Assembly (NCBI GenBank): GCA_022457155.1
Contig: JAJGOT010000001.1
Span: 4,840,001 to 4,904,000, forward strand
Length of the DNA stretch: 64,000 bases
Direction of reading: 5' to 3'
Source of the DNA: Cladopsammia gracilis
Lineage: Eukaryota; Cnidaria; Anthozoa; Scleractinia; Dendrophylliidae
Below are positions 27,501-35,090 of this stretch, piece by piece; positions within the stretch are counted from its first letter, which is position 1, and each line of letters opens with the position of its first letter. A model generated the notes under the pieces. The model did no database searches. It was not told the origin of the DNA and saw only the letters and a list, made by a program, of their open reading frames with translations. The translations under genes and the position numbers were made by a program.

Positions 27501-30500
27501 CAATTTTTGCATAAACTATTGTTTTGAAATGTTCTTGGGAATATGCAGTCCTCCCAAGAGCATTTACAAACAACAGTTTATGCAAAATTTGGGGGGCAAA
27601 CAAAATGTATTATGGGCAATTCGAAAATAGAGGATGGAAAAATGGAATATATTTGTTAATTATTCATTTGTTATTAAGGCACCTTCCGATGATAGCTGCG
27701 CAGCTGAGAGGCCGAATTCATCTCAAATCCAAGGAATTTACAAATCAGCAACATCTACTCGTGTTCTCACACATCTTAGGAGTGTTGGATCTTCTGAGGC
27801 CGCATGTCTTCAGACAGGATAAGGTTTGCGATTTATAACACAGTTCACACCCCACAACGTGCGATCATCTCCCTTCAACGGCCATGTTTTCTTGTCCCAA
27901 CCGCCGATCTGTTCACTTAAATCTGCTTACTGAAACCTGAACCCCACCCCAACCTCCACAAAGTACGGCCATCTCTTTACAGCGGCCATGTTTTCTTGTC
28001 CGAACCGCCGATCTGTTCACTTACATCTTCTTACTGAAATCCCTGATAGTGATCAGCATCAATTTTTACCTTGTAATATCAATGCTTGCTCGCACTTGTC
28101 CAAACGATATCTGTGATTCGCTAAGAAAACAATAGATTTGTCCCGCTGGGATAGGGATTAGGGATAGAGGCATTGTTCAAGTGATATATCAATTGTATCG
28201 TTCGCAAATCACGGACATTGTTTGGACAGCTACGACCCCGCTCCAATGCTTAGTCGATCAGAGGTCATGAGAATTAAAGACATGTGATGACGCAAATCGT
28301 GGTAAATAAGAGTCCACACCACGGAAAACTGGTGGAAATCTGTTTTTTACCACAATATTTGAAAAAATAATACGGGGAAAAATCGAAGTTTCGTTACAAA
28401 ACGCGACTGCCAAGAAAGCGCGAGCGTTGTCTATAACTTCCTCGCAATCTGATTGGTTTATTTTTTTCAAGCGCGCGCTTTTATAGGCATCGCGTGATGT
28501 TAGCGTCAGCACCGTTGTATGGACTCTCATTTACCACCCGCATCGACCAATCAGATTGCGAGTTTAGCGGCAATTGTGGTAAAATTGCTAAATTGTTCGG
28601 ATATGTAACATTTCAAATAAAATGATATTTTGTTGCTATTTGTTTCCGAATATGCGGTAAAATTCTCACGGGAATTCCGAATCTCGGAATGAATTTACAA
28701 AACCGACGCGTAAACTTGAAAACTCCTTTCAAATTTTCAAAAATACTGGTAACGCGTGACGGAGCATGGCTGTAAATCCTCTTACTGAAACCTCCCACAG
28801 CGGTCGCCTTGTTCTTCCTGCTTGGTTATTTATTCTTGAACTTTTGATGTTGTATTTCTTTTTAACAGCTTATTCAAGAAGGCTTGCGGGACACTCTCGA
28901 TGCGTACTTTGGTCTTATCCAGGTGAGACAACTAAAATTAAACGGACGATTTTCGTTTTCATCCACAGACTCAAAAGTTAGCTGTGGCGAGCTAAACCTC
29001 CATCCTCCTTGCCTATTCTTTTCTCAGTGTGGCTTTGTATTATATTTTCTCATTTCCAGGCCGCATGTCTTCATAACAAAGAACTTGCTGCTGTTGTGAC
29101 AAAGTTAATGGCGTTTCTTCATCATTTCTGCGCTGAGAGTCCGGATCAAGCATTTTCAGTCCTTCATAAGCGGGGTCCTTTATTCCAGTAAGTAACTCGT
29201 TTATCCGTCAAAGCATAGAGCAGTTTTCAATTGAGTGTCGTAAAACCAAAACCAAAGTAATTACTCTGACCAATCACAGCAGTCGTAAGCAATCCAATGA
29301 ACCAATCAGAGCTCGAAGCGATTACATGTCGGCGGCGCCAAGCGCGGGAAAACGCGTGCGAGCAAGTCACGATTGGTTTTGGTTTTACTTCTGATTGGTC
29401 GAGAAAGTGGCGCGAGATTTTTTAGCCAATCACAAAGCGTAGCAATGGAAAACCAAAGCAATTGTGTAATTACTTTCGACACTCGATTGAAAACTGCTCT
29501 ATGTTGTGATTCAAATTTGTCTTTGGTTTGAAAATTTTTTAACCAGTTTAATTTTTGTTTTCCTTTGTCTGAGATTCATTACAATATTCTGAGACAAAGG
29601 AAAACAAAAATCAAACTGGTTTGAAAATTTTCAAACCAAGGAAAAAGTTGAACCACAACATTACACCTAATTGAAAACACGTTGTCGAGGAAAAAGGTAT
29701 GAACCATTAACGACGCGACCTAATGGTTTTCTGAGAAGCGGACGTTTTTTACTGTGGATAAATTGCACATTATTATAAACTGAACCACTGTGCCCAAAGT
29801 TAGGAAAGAACAGATCTTAAATACCAATAAATGGAGTGTTACGAGCCTTATTCCCACAGCCTTATGTGGGTTGAGTTTGTTGTTCGATCTCGTCCTTGCT
29901 CCGAGGGTTTTCTCCGGGTTCTCCGGTTTTTCTCCCTCCACTAAAACTCGCGAAACTCCAATTCGAGCCGGAAACGGTGGATTAAGAACCACCTCGTGGA
30001 TTCCACTGAAATTCGTATTTCATTCATTTATTTATTTGTTTATTTTAATGATTTATTTATTTATTTTTTCTAACTGTGTGAACTTATTTTTGCACTCAGG
30101 GACCTGTTTCATGATTTCCCTCCCCTCCCCTCCCTCCAGTGTTTGCGGTGCACCCTCCACCGAGCTTCGCGAAGTTCTGCGAGACACGTATTTCTAGTTT
30201 ATTCATTTATTTATTCTTTATAACTGTGTGAACTTATCTTTGCACTCAGGGACCTGTTACAAGATTTCCCTACCCTCCCCTCCCTCCAGTGTGTTGTAAG
30301 CGCGATCTCTCTTTCCTCGACTCCGCACTCAGATGATCTCCTGACTCCAGTCACCACACAGGACTCGTCAGCTGAAGGTGCTTGCACCAGTACTCAACCT
30401 AAGGTCCGCTCCATCATCACACCCCCCGAGAATATCACGTGGTCATCTGCGCAACTCGCTCCTTTTGTACAGCGGCTTGCTCCTGGTCAACCAGTCGAAG

Positions 30501-32041
30501 GTACAGAAGTTGTGCTTTCTAGGTTGTAAAAACAATAATAGTGGCGATAATTTCATTTCCACGACTGATCACTGCCTGTGGCTCTTCCCCAGCTTATCTC
30601 TTCCAATTAATTTTTGGCCTTTCCCGTTGTGGTTTCCCTTCCGGTGTCCAGAATAGAGCTTCTCTGCAAACATCGCGGCTTTCCTTTCTAAGAACATGTC
30701 CAATCCAAGCCCAATCACAGTATACATAAATGAAGTTTCTTTTGCTTTTCATTTCATGATGAAAGTGAAAGTAGTTCAACCAGTGTTTGTCCTTAAATTA
30801 CAGGCGTGTCTAAGGTTCTTGTTGATTTAGACGAAACGTCTAAGCGAAGAGTGGACATTTTAGATCATTTTGTGGTGAGTTTAGATGCTTTATTCGCGCA
30901 AGATATGAAGAAAGAAAATGTATTTTCATGCGGCAATATCTAACTTACAATGCTCTTCTTTCTTGTGATTGTTTGTTTTTGTATAAAAAGTTTATGCTTG
31001 TCATACTTTGTTAGGGTAACATACCTTCTTTCACTTTTAGCCTCATTTGGTTCGACTTCTCTCAGATGTAACGAGCAGTCACAGGACCCTCGCTCACACA
31101 CTTTTATTGCGCAATATTCGACAAAATCCTGGGTAGGTTTAGCTTTGATTTTCATTTCTTTTTGTCTTGGTTGTTCTCTGTTTGTTTGTTTATTTATTTG
31201 TTTGTTTGTGTTGCTTTAGAAAAGGCACAGTGTTAAGTTGTTAACGCTTCAGTGTGGGCGAATTGACTTAGGCCTGGCTCAACTAGAAAACGTTGTTGCG
31301 GATACAAATGGTTCCCAGTTCAGCCGCTCGAGAAACACTTGTTTCGGACACAAATCTTGCTTTCTGAACGCAAAGAATAGCCCGAGTGTTGAATCAAGTC
31401 AAAAGCTTTTTTGCTTCCCGGATGAAAATTTTGCTTCCAAAACAAATATTTCCCAATTTAGCCGCATTAGAAGAAACAATGTTTCCTAGTTTAGCCATAC
31501 CCTTAGACTATAGTGTTTTTTATTACATTGTATTTATTTATTTTTTCTTTCTCTGACAGAACTGCTCATAAGTTTGTAGACGCATACATGGATTGTCTGA
31601 ACTCTTCAGAGCCTGAGGTGGTATTGACAGCAGCAAAATTCTTACCCGAATTTATTGTCCTGGACAATGGTTAGTAAAAATATTTATGTAGCTTGTTTTA
31701 ACAAGTGTTAAACCCTCATTAACTCCCTCCTTCCCGCCGAGAGTGAATGAGGTTTTCAGCCGGTGGCTTTTCTTCATTAGTTCACGTGTTATATTTGTTT
31801 AACACCATCAGCTTCACGATACTTCACGTAATTGTGGGTCGCTCACTGCATTCAGTTCACGGCTGATTAGATTTCGTTAACACTCACTACAGTTGAAATT
31901 TTGTTTGATTTAATCTTGTTTTTCTATTTTCTAGAACACTCCGACTCGCTGCTCCAAAAGATGTTTTCTCTGGCAGTTTACGAAGCCCGAGATGTCGGCG
32001 TTCCCTTGTTACAGAGCATTCAGTTGCTTAACTTGCATTAA
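594..32041 (+). CDS. INTS1: Integrator complex subunit 1 (INTS1), 3' 47 exons, 5' end outside window
   Basis: INTS1 is the large helical scaffold of the nuclear Integrator complex, which processes snRNA 3' ends and terminates paused RNA polymerase II. Exons: 594-739, 1143-1284, 1405-1442, 2255-2399, 2822-2930, 3646-3766, 4055-4132, 4727-4911, 6320-6416, 6611-6702, 7028-7088, 7544-7619, 8494-8618, 9694-9823, 9986-10156, 10411-10554, 11398-11631, 12467-12571, 13635-13787, 15522-15648, 16221-16379, 16899-16971, 17627-17700, 18719-18820, 19452-19545, 19830-19878, 20383-20448, 20863-20949, 21940-22035, 22582-22657, 22767-22835, 23271-23402, 23826-24288, 24770-24881, 25008-25119, 25201-25270, 26066-26188, 26302-26431, 27183-27316, 27679-27823, 28869-28922, 29060-29187, 30250-30500, 30804-30874, 31041-31132, 31560-31669, 31935-32041. 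All junctions are AG/GT and keep phase, giving 1,885 residues. Stretches such as [54 protein letters not shown] and [10 protein letters not shown] match remembered vertebrate INTS1 in order. Roughly 330 N-terminal residues lie upstream of the window. Confidence 0.96.
893..1020. repeat. Degenerate TIR element of the TGTTGTGGTTCAAA family
   Basis: The left end reads GTGTTGTGGCTCAAAG and the right end is the rough inverse (TTTGCACAACAACAT). Better copies of the same family are at 3196-3363, 29501-29661 and, cut by the window edge, from about 63918. It is an intronic non-autonomous element. Confidence 0.5.
1535..1770 (-). mobile_element. MITE-like element with CCTTTAACTCCCAAGAGT ends
   Basis: The left end is AACACTTTCACTCCTG and the right end GGCACTCTTGGGAGT. 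The interior is the inverse of the repeat at 9033-9506 (GGTTTCATTTGAATGGTCAC core). It is one antisense copy of a dispersed family with members also at 23018-23231 and 62893-63100. Confidence 0.65.
3196..3363. mobile_element. TIR element, TATGTTGTGGTTCAAA family
   Basis: The two arms are near-complementary over about 60 nt: TATGTTGTGGTTCAAATTT at the left and AAAATTTTAACTTCAACATA at the right. The element can fold back on itself almost end to end. It lies in the INTS1 intron between exons 5 and 6. Confidence 0.6.
5510..5706 (-). pseudogene. Antisense pseudo-copy 1 of INTS1 exon 21
   Basis: Read on the minus strand it repeats exon 21 coding for the [12 protein letters not shown] and [13 protein letters not shown] segments, including the GTAAGT donor and about 40 nt of downstream intron. 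The codon series CTG CTG CAG GAG TGG has become CTG CTG TAG CAG TGG, a stop. Similarity stops close to the 5' edge of the exon. Confidence 0.88.
5788..5924 (-). pseudogene. Antisense pseudo-copy 2 of INTS1 exon 21 (partial)
   Basis: This is a direct repeat of 5569-5705 at a 219-bp offset. It lacks the donor end of the exon and is followed by the same MITE tail. The two copies differ from one another at only a few positions, so this tandem duplication is younger than the capture itself. Confidence 0.85.
7700..8410 (+). repeat. Tandem array of a 106-bp dispersed satellite unit
   Basis: About seven units, each built around AGCTTTCATTTGAATGGTCA, TTTAGGATTTCATCCACAGA and ACCACCTTGTACAGCATAA. The CTTTCATTTGAATG box recurs at about 7832, 7938, 8044, 8151, 8257 and 8361. 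It lies in INTS1 intron 12. Related arrays are at 20505-20768 and 38815-39475, with a reversed copy at 34895-35090. Confidence 0.85.
8653..8829. mobile_element. Small TIR element with AGACCTGGACGCA ends
   Basis: The ends are AGACCTGGACGCAGAGT and GTGTCCGGACCTTTA, inexact inverses. The interior contains GTTGCACGCAA-like and TAGAATCGAG boxes shared with the copy at 19020-19160, which is in the opposite internal orientation. Confidence 0.6.
9033..9506 (+). mobile_element. MITE-like element with internal 88-bp tandem repeat
   Basis: The left end is CTTTAACTCCCAAGAGTGCC and the right end GACTCTGGGAGTGAAAGGGT, near-inverse termini. Between them are four units of about 88 bp (GGTTTCATTTGAATGG at about 9144, 9232, 9320, 9408). 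The unit is a shorter relative of the 106-bp satellite at 7700-8410. Confidence 0.75.
10168..10290. mobile_element. Small TIR element, TACAGTCAAACTCTC ends
   Basis: The left end TACAGTCAAACTCTC and right end GAGAGGTTCAACTGTA are inexact inverses. Short elements with ACAGT...ACTGT ends recur at 12214-12295 and 14021-14149. This copy begins just after the donor of INTS1 exon 15. Confidence 0.5.
10709..10868. mobile_element. 160-bp TIR element with 9-bp target duplication
   Basis: Perfect 19-bp inverted ends (CTCTCTCCTCCACAGAGGC) are flanked by a direct repeat CAGTAACAT at 10700-10708 and 10869-10877. A 9-bp duplication is typical of Mutator-like (MULE) transposons. The interior is GC-rich and carries a second inverted block (GCGCGGGGAACGTTCCCGCGC). 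Confidence 0.82.
12214..12295. mobile_element. Short TIR element, ACAGTAGAATCCTGATTTCT ends
   Basis: The ends ACAGTAGAATCCTGATTTCTC and ATCGAGATTCCACTGT are near-inverse over about 16 bp, with TCGA boxes inside. It sits 170 nt before INTS1 exon 18. Confidence 0.5.
12638..12971. mobile_element. TIR element with AAGGCCCGTTTACAC ends
   Basis: The left end is AAAGGCCCGTTTACACATGC and the right end TGTGTAAACGGGCCTTAA. The interior repeats short ATCGC/GCGAT words and a second inverted GTTTACACAT box. A second copy of the family is at 48559-48886. It lies in INTS1 intron 18. Confidence 0.78.
12990..13112 (-). mobile_element. Penelope-like element terminal fragment with degraded hammerhead-like core
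   Basis: On the minus strand it reads CTCTGACGAAGGCTCGAAAC, then a T-rich run and GGTGTCCAATTTACCTTATC. CTGANGA followed by GAAA is the hammerhead core, and this arrangement is familiar from the pseudo-LTRs of Penelope-like retroelements. The expected cleavage triplet GUC reads GCC here, so self-cleavage is unlikely. Confidence 0.45.
13131..13177. repeat. TAA-rich microsatellite
   Basis: A run of TTTATTTA then (TAA)n, lying next to the Penelope-like fragment. Position next to a retroelement end is common for such runs. Confidence 0.8.
14021..14149. mobile_element. Short TIR element, ACAGTGGGATCTAGA ends
   Basis: The left ACAGTGGGATCTAGAC and right CAGGATTCCACTGTG ends are near-inverse. It contains GGTTCGAAAAATCGAAGG, as does the relative at 12214-12295. 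Confidence 0.5.
14165..14300. repeat. AAAAT/AATAAA-rich simple repeat
   Basis: About 135 nt consisting almost only of AAATA and AATAATA words in INTS1 intron 19. No other signal is visible in it. Confidence 0.85.
14833..15110 (+). mobile_element. LINE 3' end (reverse transcriptase C-terminus plus 3' UTR)
   Basis: Translation from 14833 reads [29 protein letters not shown], then TAA. This fits the W/G-xx-LP-xx-I-xx-SLxxFKxxL tail found at the C-terminus of many non-LTR reverse transcriptases. The following 190 nt is AT-rich and ends in an AATAAAGTTCGATTGATT stretch like a LINE 3' terminus. It is a 5'-truncated dead copy in INTS1 intron 19. Confidence 0.55.
15880..16127 (+). repeat. 240-bp dispersed repeat (copy 1)
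   Basis: The block from AGCTCAAGTGAT to TTCTTCCTCCCTAAAAGAG is repeated at 56910-57149 with only scattered changes, including the words GCGTAATAGCGAAATTATAA and GCTCACCTGAACTTCTTTG. No coding potential is evident. Copy 2 directly follows a Penelope-like endonuclease fragment. Confidence 0.75.
16414..16693 (+). mobile_element. CCAATCA-rich MITE next to INTS1 exon 21
   Basis: Ends GCTCGTGGTTTCAGTTGAGT and ACTCGCAATTGAAAACC form the same TIR as 5222-5507 and 29218-29499. Inside are repeated CCAATCA / TGATTGG boxes and CCAAGCGCGGGAAAA. It starts only 34 nt after the exon 21 donor, and the antisense copy in intron 8 includes both this MITE and that spacer. Confidence 0.82.
17145..17410 (+). repeat. 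Minisatellite of about 28-bp units derived from MITE interior
   Basis: About nine units near ATGTTACCTGTGCCAAGCGC followed by GGGAAAAG. The CCAAGCGCGGGAAAA core is the interior motif of the CCAATCA MITE, and a partial MITE start (AAACCAAAACCATAATC, then GACCAATCACAACA) precedes the array at about 17060. The array therefore looks like an expansion inside a MITE. Confidence 0.8.
18347..18580. mobile_element. TIR element with TAGACTGCAAAACAGTCG ends
   Basis: The left TAGACTGCAAAACAGTCG and right CGACCGTTTTGCAGTCTA ends are inverse but for one base. The centre is GC-rich with GCGCG words. Terminal TA suggests a TA-targeting (mariner-like) origin. It lies in INTS1 intron 23. Confidence 0.78.
19020..19160. 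mobile_element. Small TIR element with GGCCTGGACGCA ends
   Basis: The ends GGGCCTGGACGCACTG and TTGTCCGGGCCTGG are inexact inverses. It is related to 8653-8829 through shared GCAGAAGTAGAATCGAG and AATCTTGTTGCG boxes. Confidence 0.6.
20505..20768 (+). repeat. Partial array of the 106-bp satellite unit
   Basis: Three diverged units with GGTTTCATCCACAGACT, AGTTAGAACCACCTT and CATAATAAACTGTACCACAG. It lies in INTS1 intron 27. Confidence 0.75.
20990..21517. mobile_element. TIR element with GTTAACCCATTGACTCCC ends
   Basis: The left TTAACCCATTGACTCCC and right GTGTCAATGGGTTAAC ends are inverse over about 14 bp. The interior of about 500 bp has no ORF of note. The CCATTGACTCCC end resembles the CCTTTAACTCCC end of the 9033-9506 family, but the interiors differ. 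Confidence 0.6.
21525..21725 (+). mobile_element. Degraded CCAATCA MITE copy
   Basis: Contains AATTGAGTCTCGTAGAAG, GGCCAATCACAACAAGCG, AGCCAATCAGAACTTGAAG and three GCGCGGGAAA-type boxes, in the order seen in intact copies. The ends are blurred. Confidence 0.6.
22094..22440. mobile_element. Weak TIR element with TCTTGTAAGC / GCTTACAGAA ends
   Basis: The left AGTCGGAATCTCTTGTAAGC and right GTCGCTTACAGAATTGACT ends are partly inverse. The interior has further TCGTAAGCGA-type boxes. It is the least certain of the intronic elements. Confidence 0.35.
23018..23231 (+). mobile_element. MITE-like element, CCTTTAACTCCCAAGAGT family (single-unit copy)
   Basis: Left end ACCTTAAACTCCCAAGAGTG, one 88-bp type unit with GGTTTCATTTGAATGGTCAC, and right end GACTCTGTGAGTGAAAGGG. 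It shows the basic form from which the four-unit copy at 9033-9506 could have grown. Confidence 0.72.
24427..24616. mobile_element. Fold-back MITE with about 45-bp arms
   Basis: The arms AATAGGCCATTTGCACGATG...CTACTACTACCAGAAT are matched by ATTCTGGTAGTAGTAG...CATCGTGCAAATGGCCTATT at the right. The arms are nearly perfect, so the copy is young. Intron 33 of INTS1. Confidence 0.85.
25665..25794. mobile_element. 130-bp TIR element with GACTCGTCCCCAGTCGTCT ends
   Basis: Inverted 19-bp ends GACTCGTCCCCAGTCGTCT and AGACGACTGGGGACGAGTC are exact. CAATTGG occurs close to both sides (25657 and 25799), a possible target duplication. The centre is CG-rich. Confidence 0.8.
26704..26861. mobile_element. 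Palindromic MITE with ACAGCTATTTCAATTAACG arms
   Basis: The outer arms TACAGCTATTTCAATTAACG / CGTTAATTGAAATAGCTGTA are exact, and inner arms AAGCCAAGACCGC / GCGGTCTTGGCTT extend the fold. Intron 38 of INTS1. Confidence 0.85.
27443..27632. mobile_element. TIR element with CTCTATTTTCGGATTGCCCA ends
   Basis: The left arm CTATTTTCGGATTGCCCATG and right arm TTATGGGCAATTCGAAAATA are near-inverse. A second pair (TTTTTGCATAAACTATTGTT / AACAGTTTATGCAAAATTT) lies inside. Intron 39 of INTS1, ending 46 nt before exon 40. Confidence 0.8.
27866..28045 (+). repeat. Two-copy tandem repeat of about 100 bp
   Basis: GGCCATGTTTTCTTGTCC then ACCGCCGATCTGTTCACTTA and CTTACTGAAA occur at 27880-27942 and again at 27985-28040. 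Intron 40 of INTS1. Confidence 0.75.
28097..28224. mobile_element. Short inverted-repeat element, GTCCAAACGATATCTGTGAT ends
   Basis: The left GTCCAAACGATATCTGTGAT and right ATCACGGACATTGTTTGGAC are imperfect inverses. Intron 40 of INTS1. Confidence 0.55.
28342..28600. mobile_element. Fold-back element with inner arms CTCGCAATCTGATTGGT
   Basis: Outer TTTTTTACCACAATATT / CAATTGTGGTAAAATT and inner CTCGCAATCTGATTGGT (about 28441) / ACCAATCAGATTGCGAG (about 28546) pairs nest symmetrically. Intron 40 of INTS1. Confidence 0.6.
29218..29499 (+). mobile_element. Intact CCAATCA MITE with TA target duplication
   Basis: TA flanks ends GAGCAGTTTTCAATTGAGTG and CACTCGATTGAAAACTGCTC. Inside are CCAATCAGAGC, CCAAGCGCGGGAAAACGCGT and TTAGCCAATCACAAAGCG. 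This is the best preserved copy and defines the family that also occurs at 5222-5507 and 16414-16693. TA duplication suggests a mariner-type parent. Confidence 0.85.
29501..29661. mobile_element. Fold-back element abutting the MITE, ATGTTGTGATTCAAATTTG ends
   Basis: The left ATGTTGTGATTCAAATTTG and right AAGTTGAACCACAACAT arms and inner TTTTTGTTTTCCTTTGTCTG / CTGAGACAAAGGAAAACAAA pair almost throughout. It begins where the neighbouring MITE ends. Confidence 0.8.
30071..30141 (+). pseudogene. Duplicate of the INTS1 exon 43 acceptor and 5' end (decoy)
   Basis: The 70 nt from TAACTGTGTGAACTTATTTT through CTCAG|GGACCTG to CCCTCCCTCCAGTG recur at 30221-30291, where they form the true acceptor and start of exon 43. 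Used as an acceptor (30099/30100), this copy keeps the frame for about 40 codons and then meets TAA near 30218. It is probably a local duplication that left a second splice acceptor 150 nt upstream. Confidence 0.8.
30594..30720 (-). mobile_element. LINE C-terminal fragment
   Basis: On the minus strand the translation [20 protein letters not shown], then [19 protein letters not shown], matches the WxWxGHVLRM...ALxWxPEGKRxRGRPKxTWRR tail seen at the end of many LINE reverse transcriptases. It is a short dead fragment inside INTS1 intron 43. Confidence 0.72.
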
Positions 32042-32084
32042 TACTGCGATTATAGAAAACAAATGTCAATGTGAATTGAGTCAG

Positions 32085-32090
32085 AATAAA
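32085..32090 (+). promoter_or_regulatory. INTS1 polyadenylation signal AATAAA
   Basis: A canonical AATAAA lies 44 nt after the INTS1 stop codon (TAA ending at 32,041). This implies a very short 3' UTR and marks the likely transcript end. Confidence 0.7.
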
Positions 32091-34314
32091 TTTAAAACAA
32101 TGGCGTTGTGTAGTTTCCCTTTTCCAGCTACCTTGGTATTTTAGGAGAGTAAAGGGTAAAAGATGTTAGTAGTGAAAAGAAATAGCATTTTTCAACCCTG
32201 AAGTGAATGTCGCCTGTCACCTCCGCTTGCCTTTGCAAGGCAGCGAGAGGTCGCGCGAGACACCTTGTGAGAAGCGTGAAGGACTGGAAACGAGCGTATC
32301 GCGAGGCACCATGGGAAGGAGGAAAACGGCAGGCGATCGAAGGGATAGGAACGCGCGGGAAAATTGGATTGCAAGTAAAACATGAAGCAAAGGGTGCCAG
32401 ACCGGGGATACAAGTAAAATCCGCAATTTTGCATTACTTCTTTATTAATTTCTTGTCTAAGAAAGAATCGAACTTATAGGTTAAGCATTAAAATTCTTAA
32501 ATCATTTCGAAAAGTGTTCGTGGAAACCGAAGAAAGGAAAGGAAAGGAAATAGTCGAATAGACCTTTTAACCAAAACGGCGGCGATATTAGAGAAATTAA
32601 GCTTCGCGTTTATTTCTCCTGCGAACGCCAGGGATACAACCGGCTTTGTCGTCTGCTGTTTGCCGTTTCTACGTGAAAGTGGGTGGTTTTCCGTTTGTAA
32701 TGAACATGTGAATTATTTTCGATTTTTCTTTTTATTTAACGATTCGAGGAAAAGTAAAGATAATCAACTGCAAGCTGACGTTTGCTGCAGAACGCGGTCC
32801 TTAATCTTTCTATTTTACCCTCAGGGCATCTCATGACCATTGAAATTAATATATTTCTTTACTGAACAATTTATTTTTTTGGCCATTATGGGTTGCCCAG
32901 GGGGGGGGGGGGGGGGGCACAATCAATAAGGCTGCGGTATCGATAAAAAGGTGTACTTTTCAAGGAGAGTTTTGAATCCTATTGTGTCCTCCTAACCTTG
33001 CTATTTGCAAAGTCCGTGTTGCACAGGGAAACACATACAATGAACTGCATTAGGAGCTTTTTAACAAGCTCCTGACTGCAGGGCTGATCTGATTATGTAA
33101 AAAAGTAATCTTTGCGAGACACCATCACGACAGAAACCGATAAAGCAGGATCGCAACTGTGGACAGCTGTTTCGCTGGCTATACCGTTAGCAGCATTATC
33201 GTTTGGGGTCCTTTACAGATTTTGCTTTTATTGCACAGGGAACATCGAAAGTACCCAGACATTTCTCTCGTTATGTAAATCAGAGCACAAAGGACGACGG
33301 GAAGGTGAAAGACGAAGCATTCATTTCTGAGAGCCTAGTCTCACCAGTTCCTACTCGTCAAACTCGGAGAGTCTGGGAAGCACTTCAGTTGGTGCACTAA
33401 GGTCTCTGGGATACAAGATGGCGTCAGTAGTAAATATTGTGGTTAACCGTGCATTAGAGACAAAATTGCCGAGATTTTTAACACCTGTAAATGATAAAGA
33501 AACGTTTGGCTACATCTTCGCTCTTCCCACCTGTAAAACTGATTAGCCAACGCTTATGCAACTTTTTTGTGCTATCTGACCATTTCCATAACAAATTTCC
33601 ATCCCTTTCTCTGATTCGGCAGAAAATAAGTATTTTTTTTTCCGCCGGTTTCGTAACTTTCAGTTCCCGCCCCTTTTTAGCCCCTGGGTCTCCGAGAATG
33701 AGAGCTTTCATTCGGAGTAAAGTATTTCGAGTAGTTTGATAATTTTATCGATAAAATTCTGCCGATAAAAAAGCGTGGAACATTGTAATGTGTTTCATCA
33801 AAGTTCTTATTTATTCTGTCATCTGATGAACTAACAGGGCGTTATGTCATTTTTTGGTCTTTTTTTGGTCTCGCGTTAACGACATGTGACTGGTAAAGAG
33901 ATGCATTTATCTAATTTTCTTAAGTCAAGTAACGCCTAAAACAATACAAACATTACAACGTAGTTAAAAAATCAGTTTGCAATCCAATGCTTATCGTGTT
34001 CATTTCACCGGCCTCTCAAAATTGCTGCGAGATTAATTCAGCTGTCTCCAATGGTCGCATATTCCATCTTATCTCAAAAAACAGAATCAATCAGTGATTA
34101 TTGGTTCCAGCATTCAAGATTGAATCTGGAATTAAGAAAGCTGTATGGAGAGGCGACGCGTTTATCACAAGCAGCAAAAAGCCCATTGTTTAGTTGGGAT
34201 GTATTAGATACTCCTGGTTGTTGAAAAGTGGGCGTTTTTAAGATCCTTTTCGGTAGCTGCGCAGTTACACTGAAGCTTTTTTTTATCGTGAAACAAAGAA
34301 AGAATATCTACGAA

Positions 34315-34452
34315 AATAGAGGTTTTGCACGGCAGCCATGTTGCATGGCAGGAACAATGAAAATGTTTTGCATTAGAAAGAACATTCTTTCCCATAGGGA
34401 AAAAATATATTGTTCCTGCCATGCAACATGGCTGCCGTGCAAAACCTCTATT
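34315..34452. mobile_element. Hairpin element with perfect 44-bp arms
   Basis: The left arm 34315-34358 (starts AATAGAGGTTTTGCACGGCA, contains GCAGCCATGTTGCATGGC) and the right arm 34409-34452 are exact reverse complements, separated by 50 nt. Perfect arms imply a recent insertion or selection on the hairpin. Confidence 0.88.
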
Positions 34453-34894
34453 GTGTGTGTGACCCGCTAAATATTACTGTTGTTCATATTCATGGATATG
34501 TTGAAAAATATCAATCTGTCAAGCGCCCATAAACAGTAAGCGAGGTGTTTACGAAATCATAAGTTCGTTTACACTTCTCTTCATGCGTGTTAAGTCAGGT
34601 GTAAATATGACAAATGTCAAAGCTTAAGTACCTTTTGCTATTTATTTGAAGATAACTGAATGAACAATAAATTCGTGTGAAAGTAAATTTAACCGTATGA
34701 TCGAATCTTCTCACTTAGAAACAAGAAAACGCAAATATATACAAAAAATACATTTGAAAAGCTAACAGATTCAACTGAAAACGTTTTCGCCACCTAAGGG
34801 TCCGTCAAAAATAGATTCAGTGAATACTTAGCCTTCTATATAAACCCACAAGTATAACCACCAATTAATCGGGTAACGTAATTCTCACATAGGA

Positions 34895-35090
34895 GTTTGC
34901 GTATGAAATCTGAAAGTGTGACCACAAACAAAAGCTATTTAGCAGTACCGTCCTGTGGTACTGTTTATCATAATGTACAAGGTCGTTCTAGTCTGTGATG
35001 GAATGAAATTTTAAATCGTGACCATTCAAACAAAAGCAATTGAGCAGCAGTTTGTATGCTGAACTAAGTTCTAACTGTTGACTCAGTGTC
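34895..35090 (-). repeat. Reversed copies of the satellite unit
   Basis: Read on the minus strand it contains TTTGAATGGTCACGATTTA, ACAGTACCACAGGACGGTAC and AGCTTTTGTTTGTGGTCACA, diverged forms of the 106-bp unit. Confidence 0.6.

Noticed and set aside
32203..32479. Arginine-rich overlapping frames after INTS1
   Set aside because: Overlapping frames on both strands in a GC-richer patch, with no domain and no continuity with INTS1.
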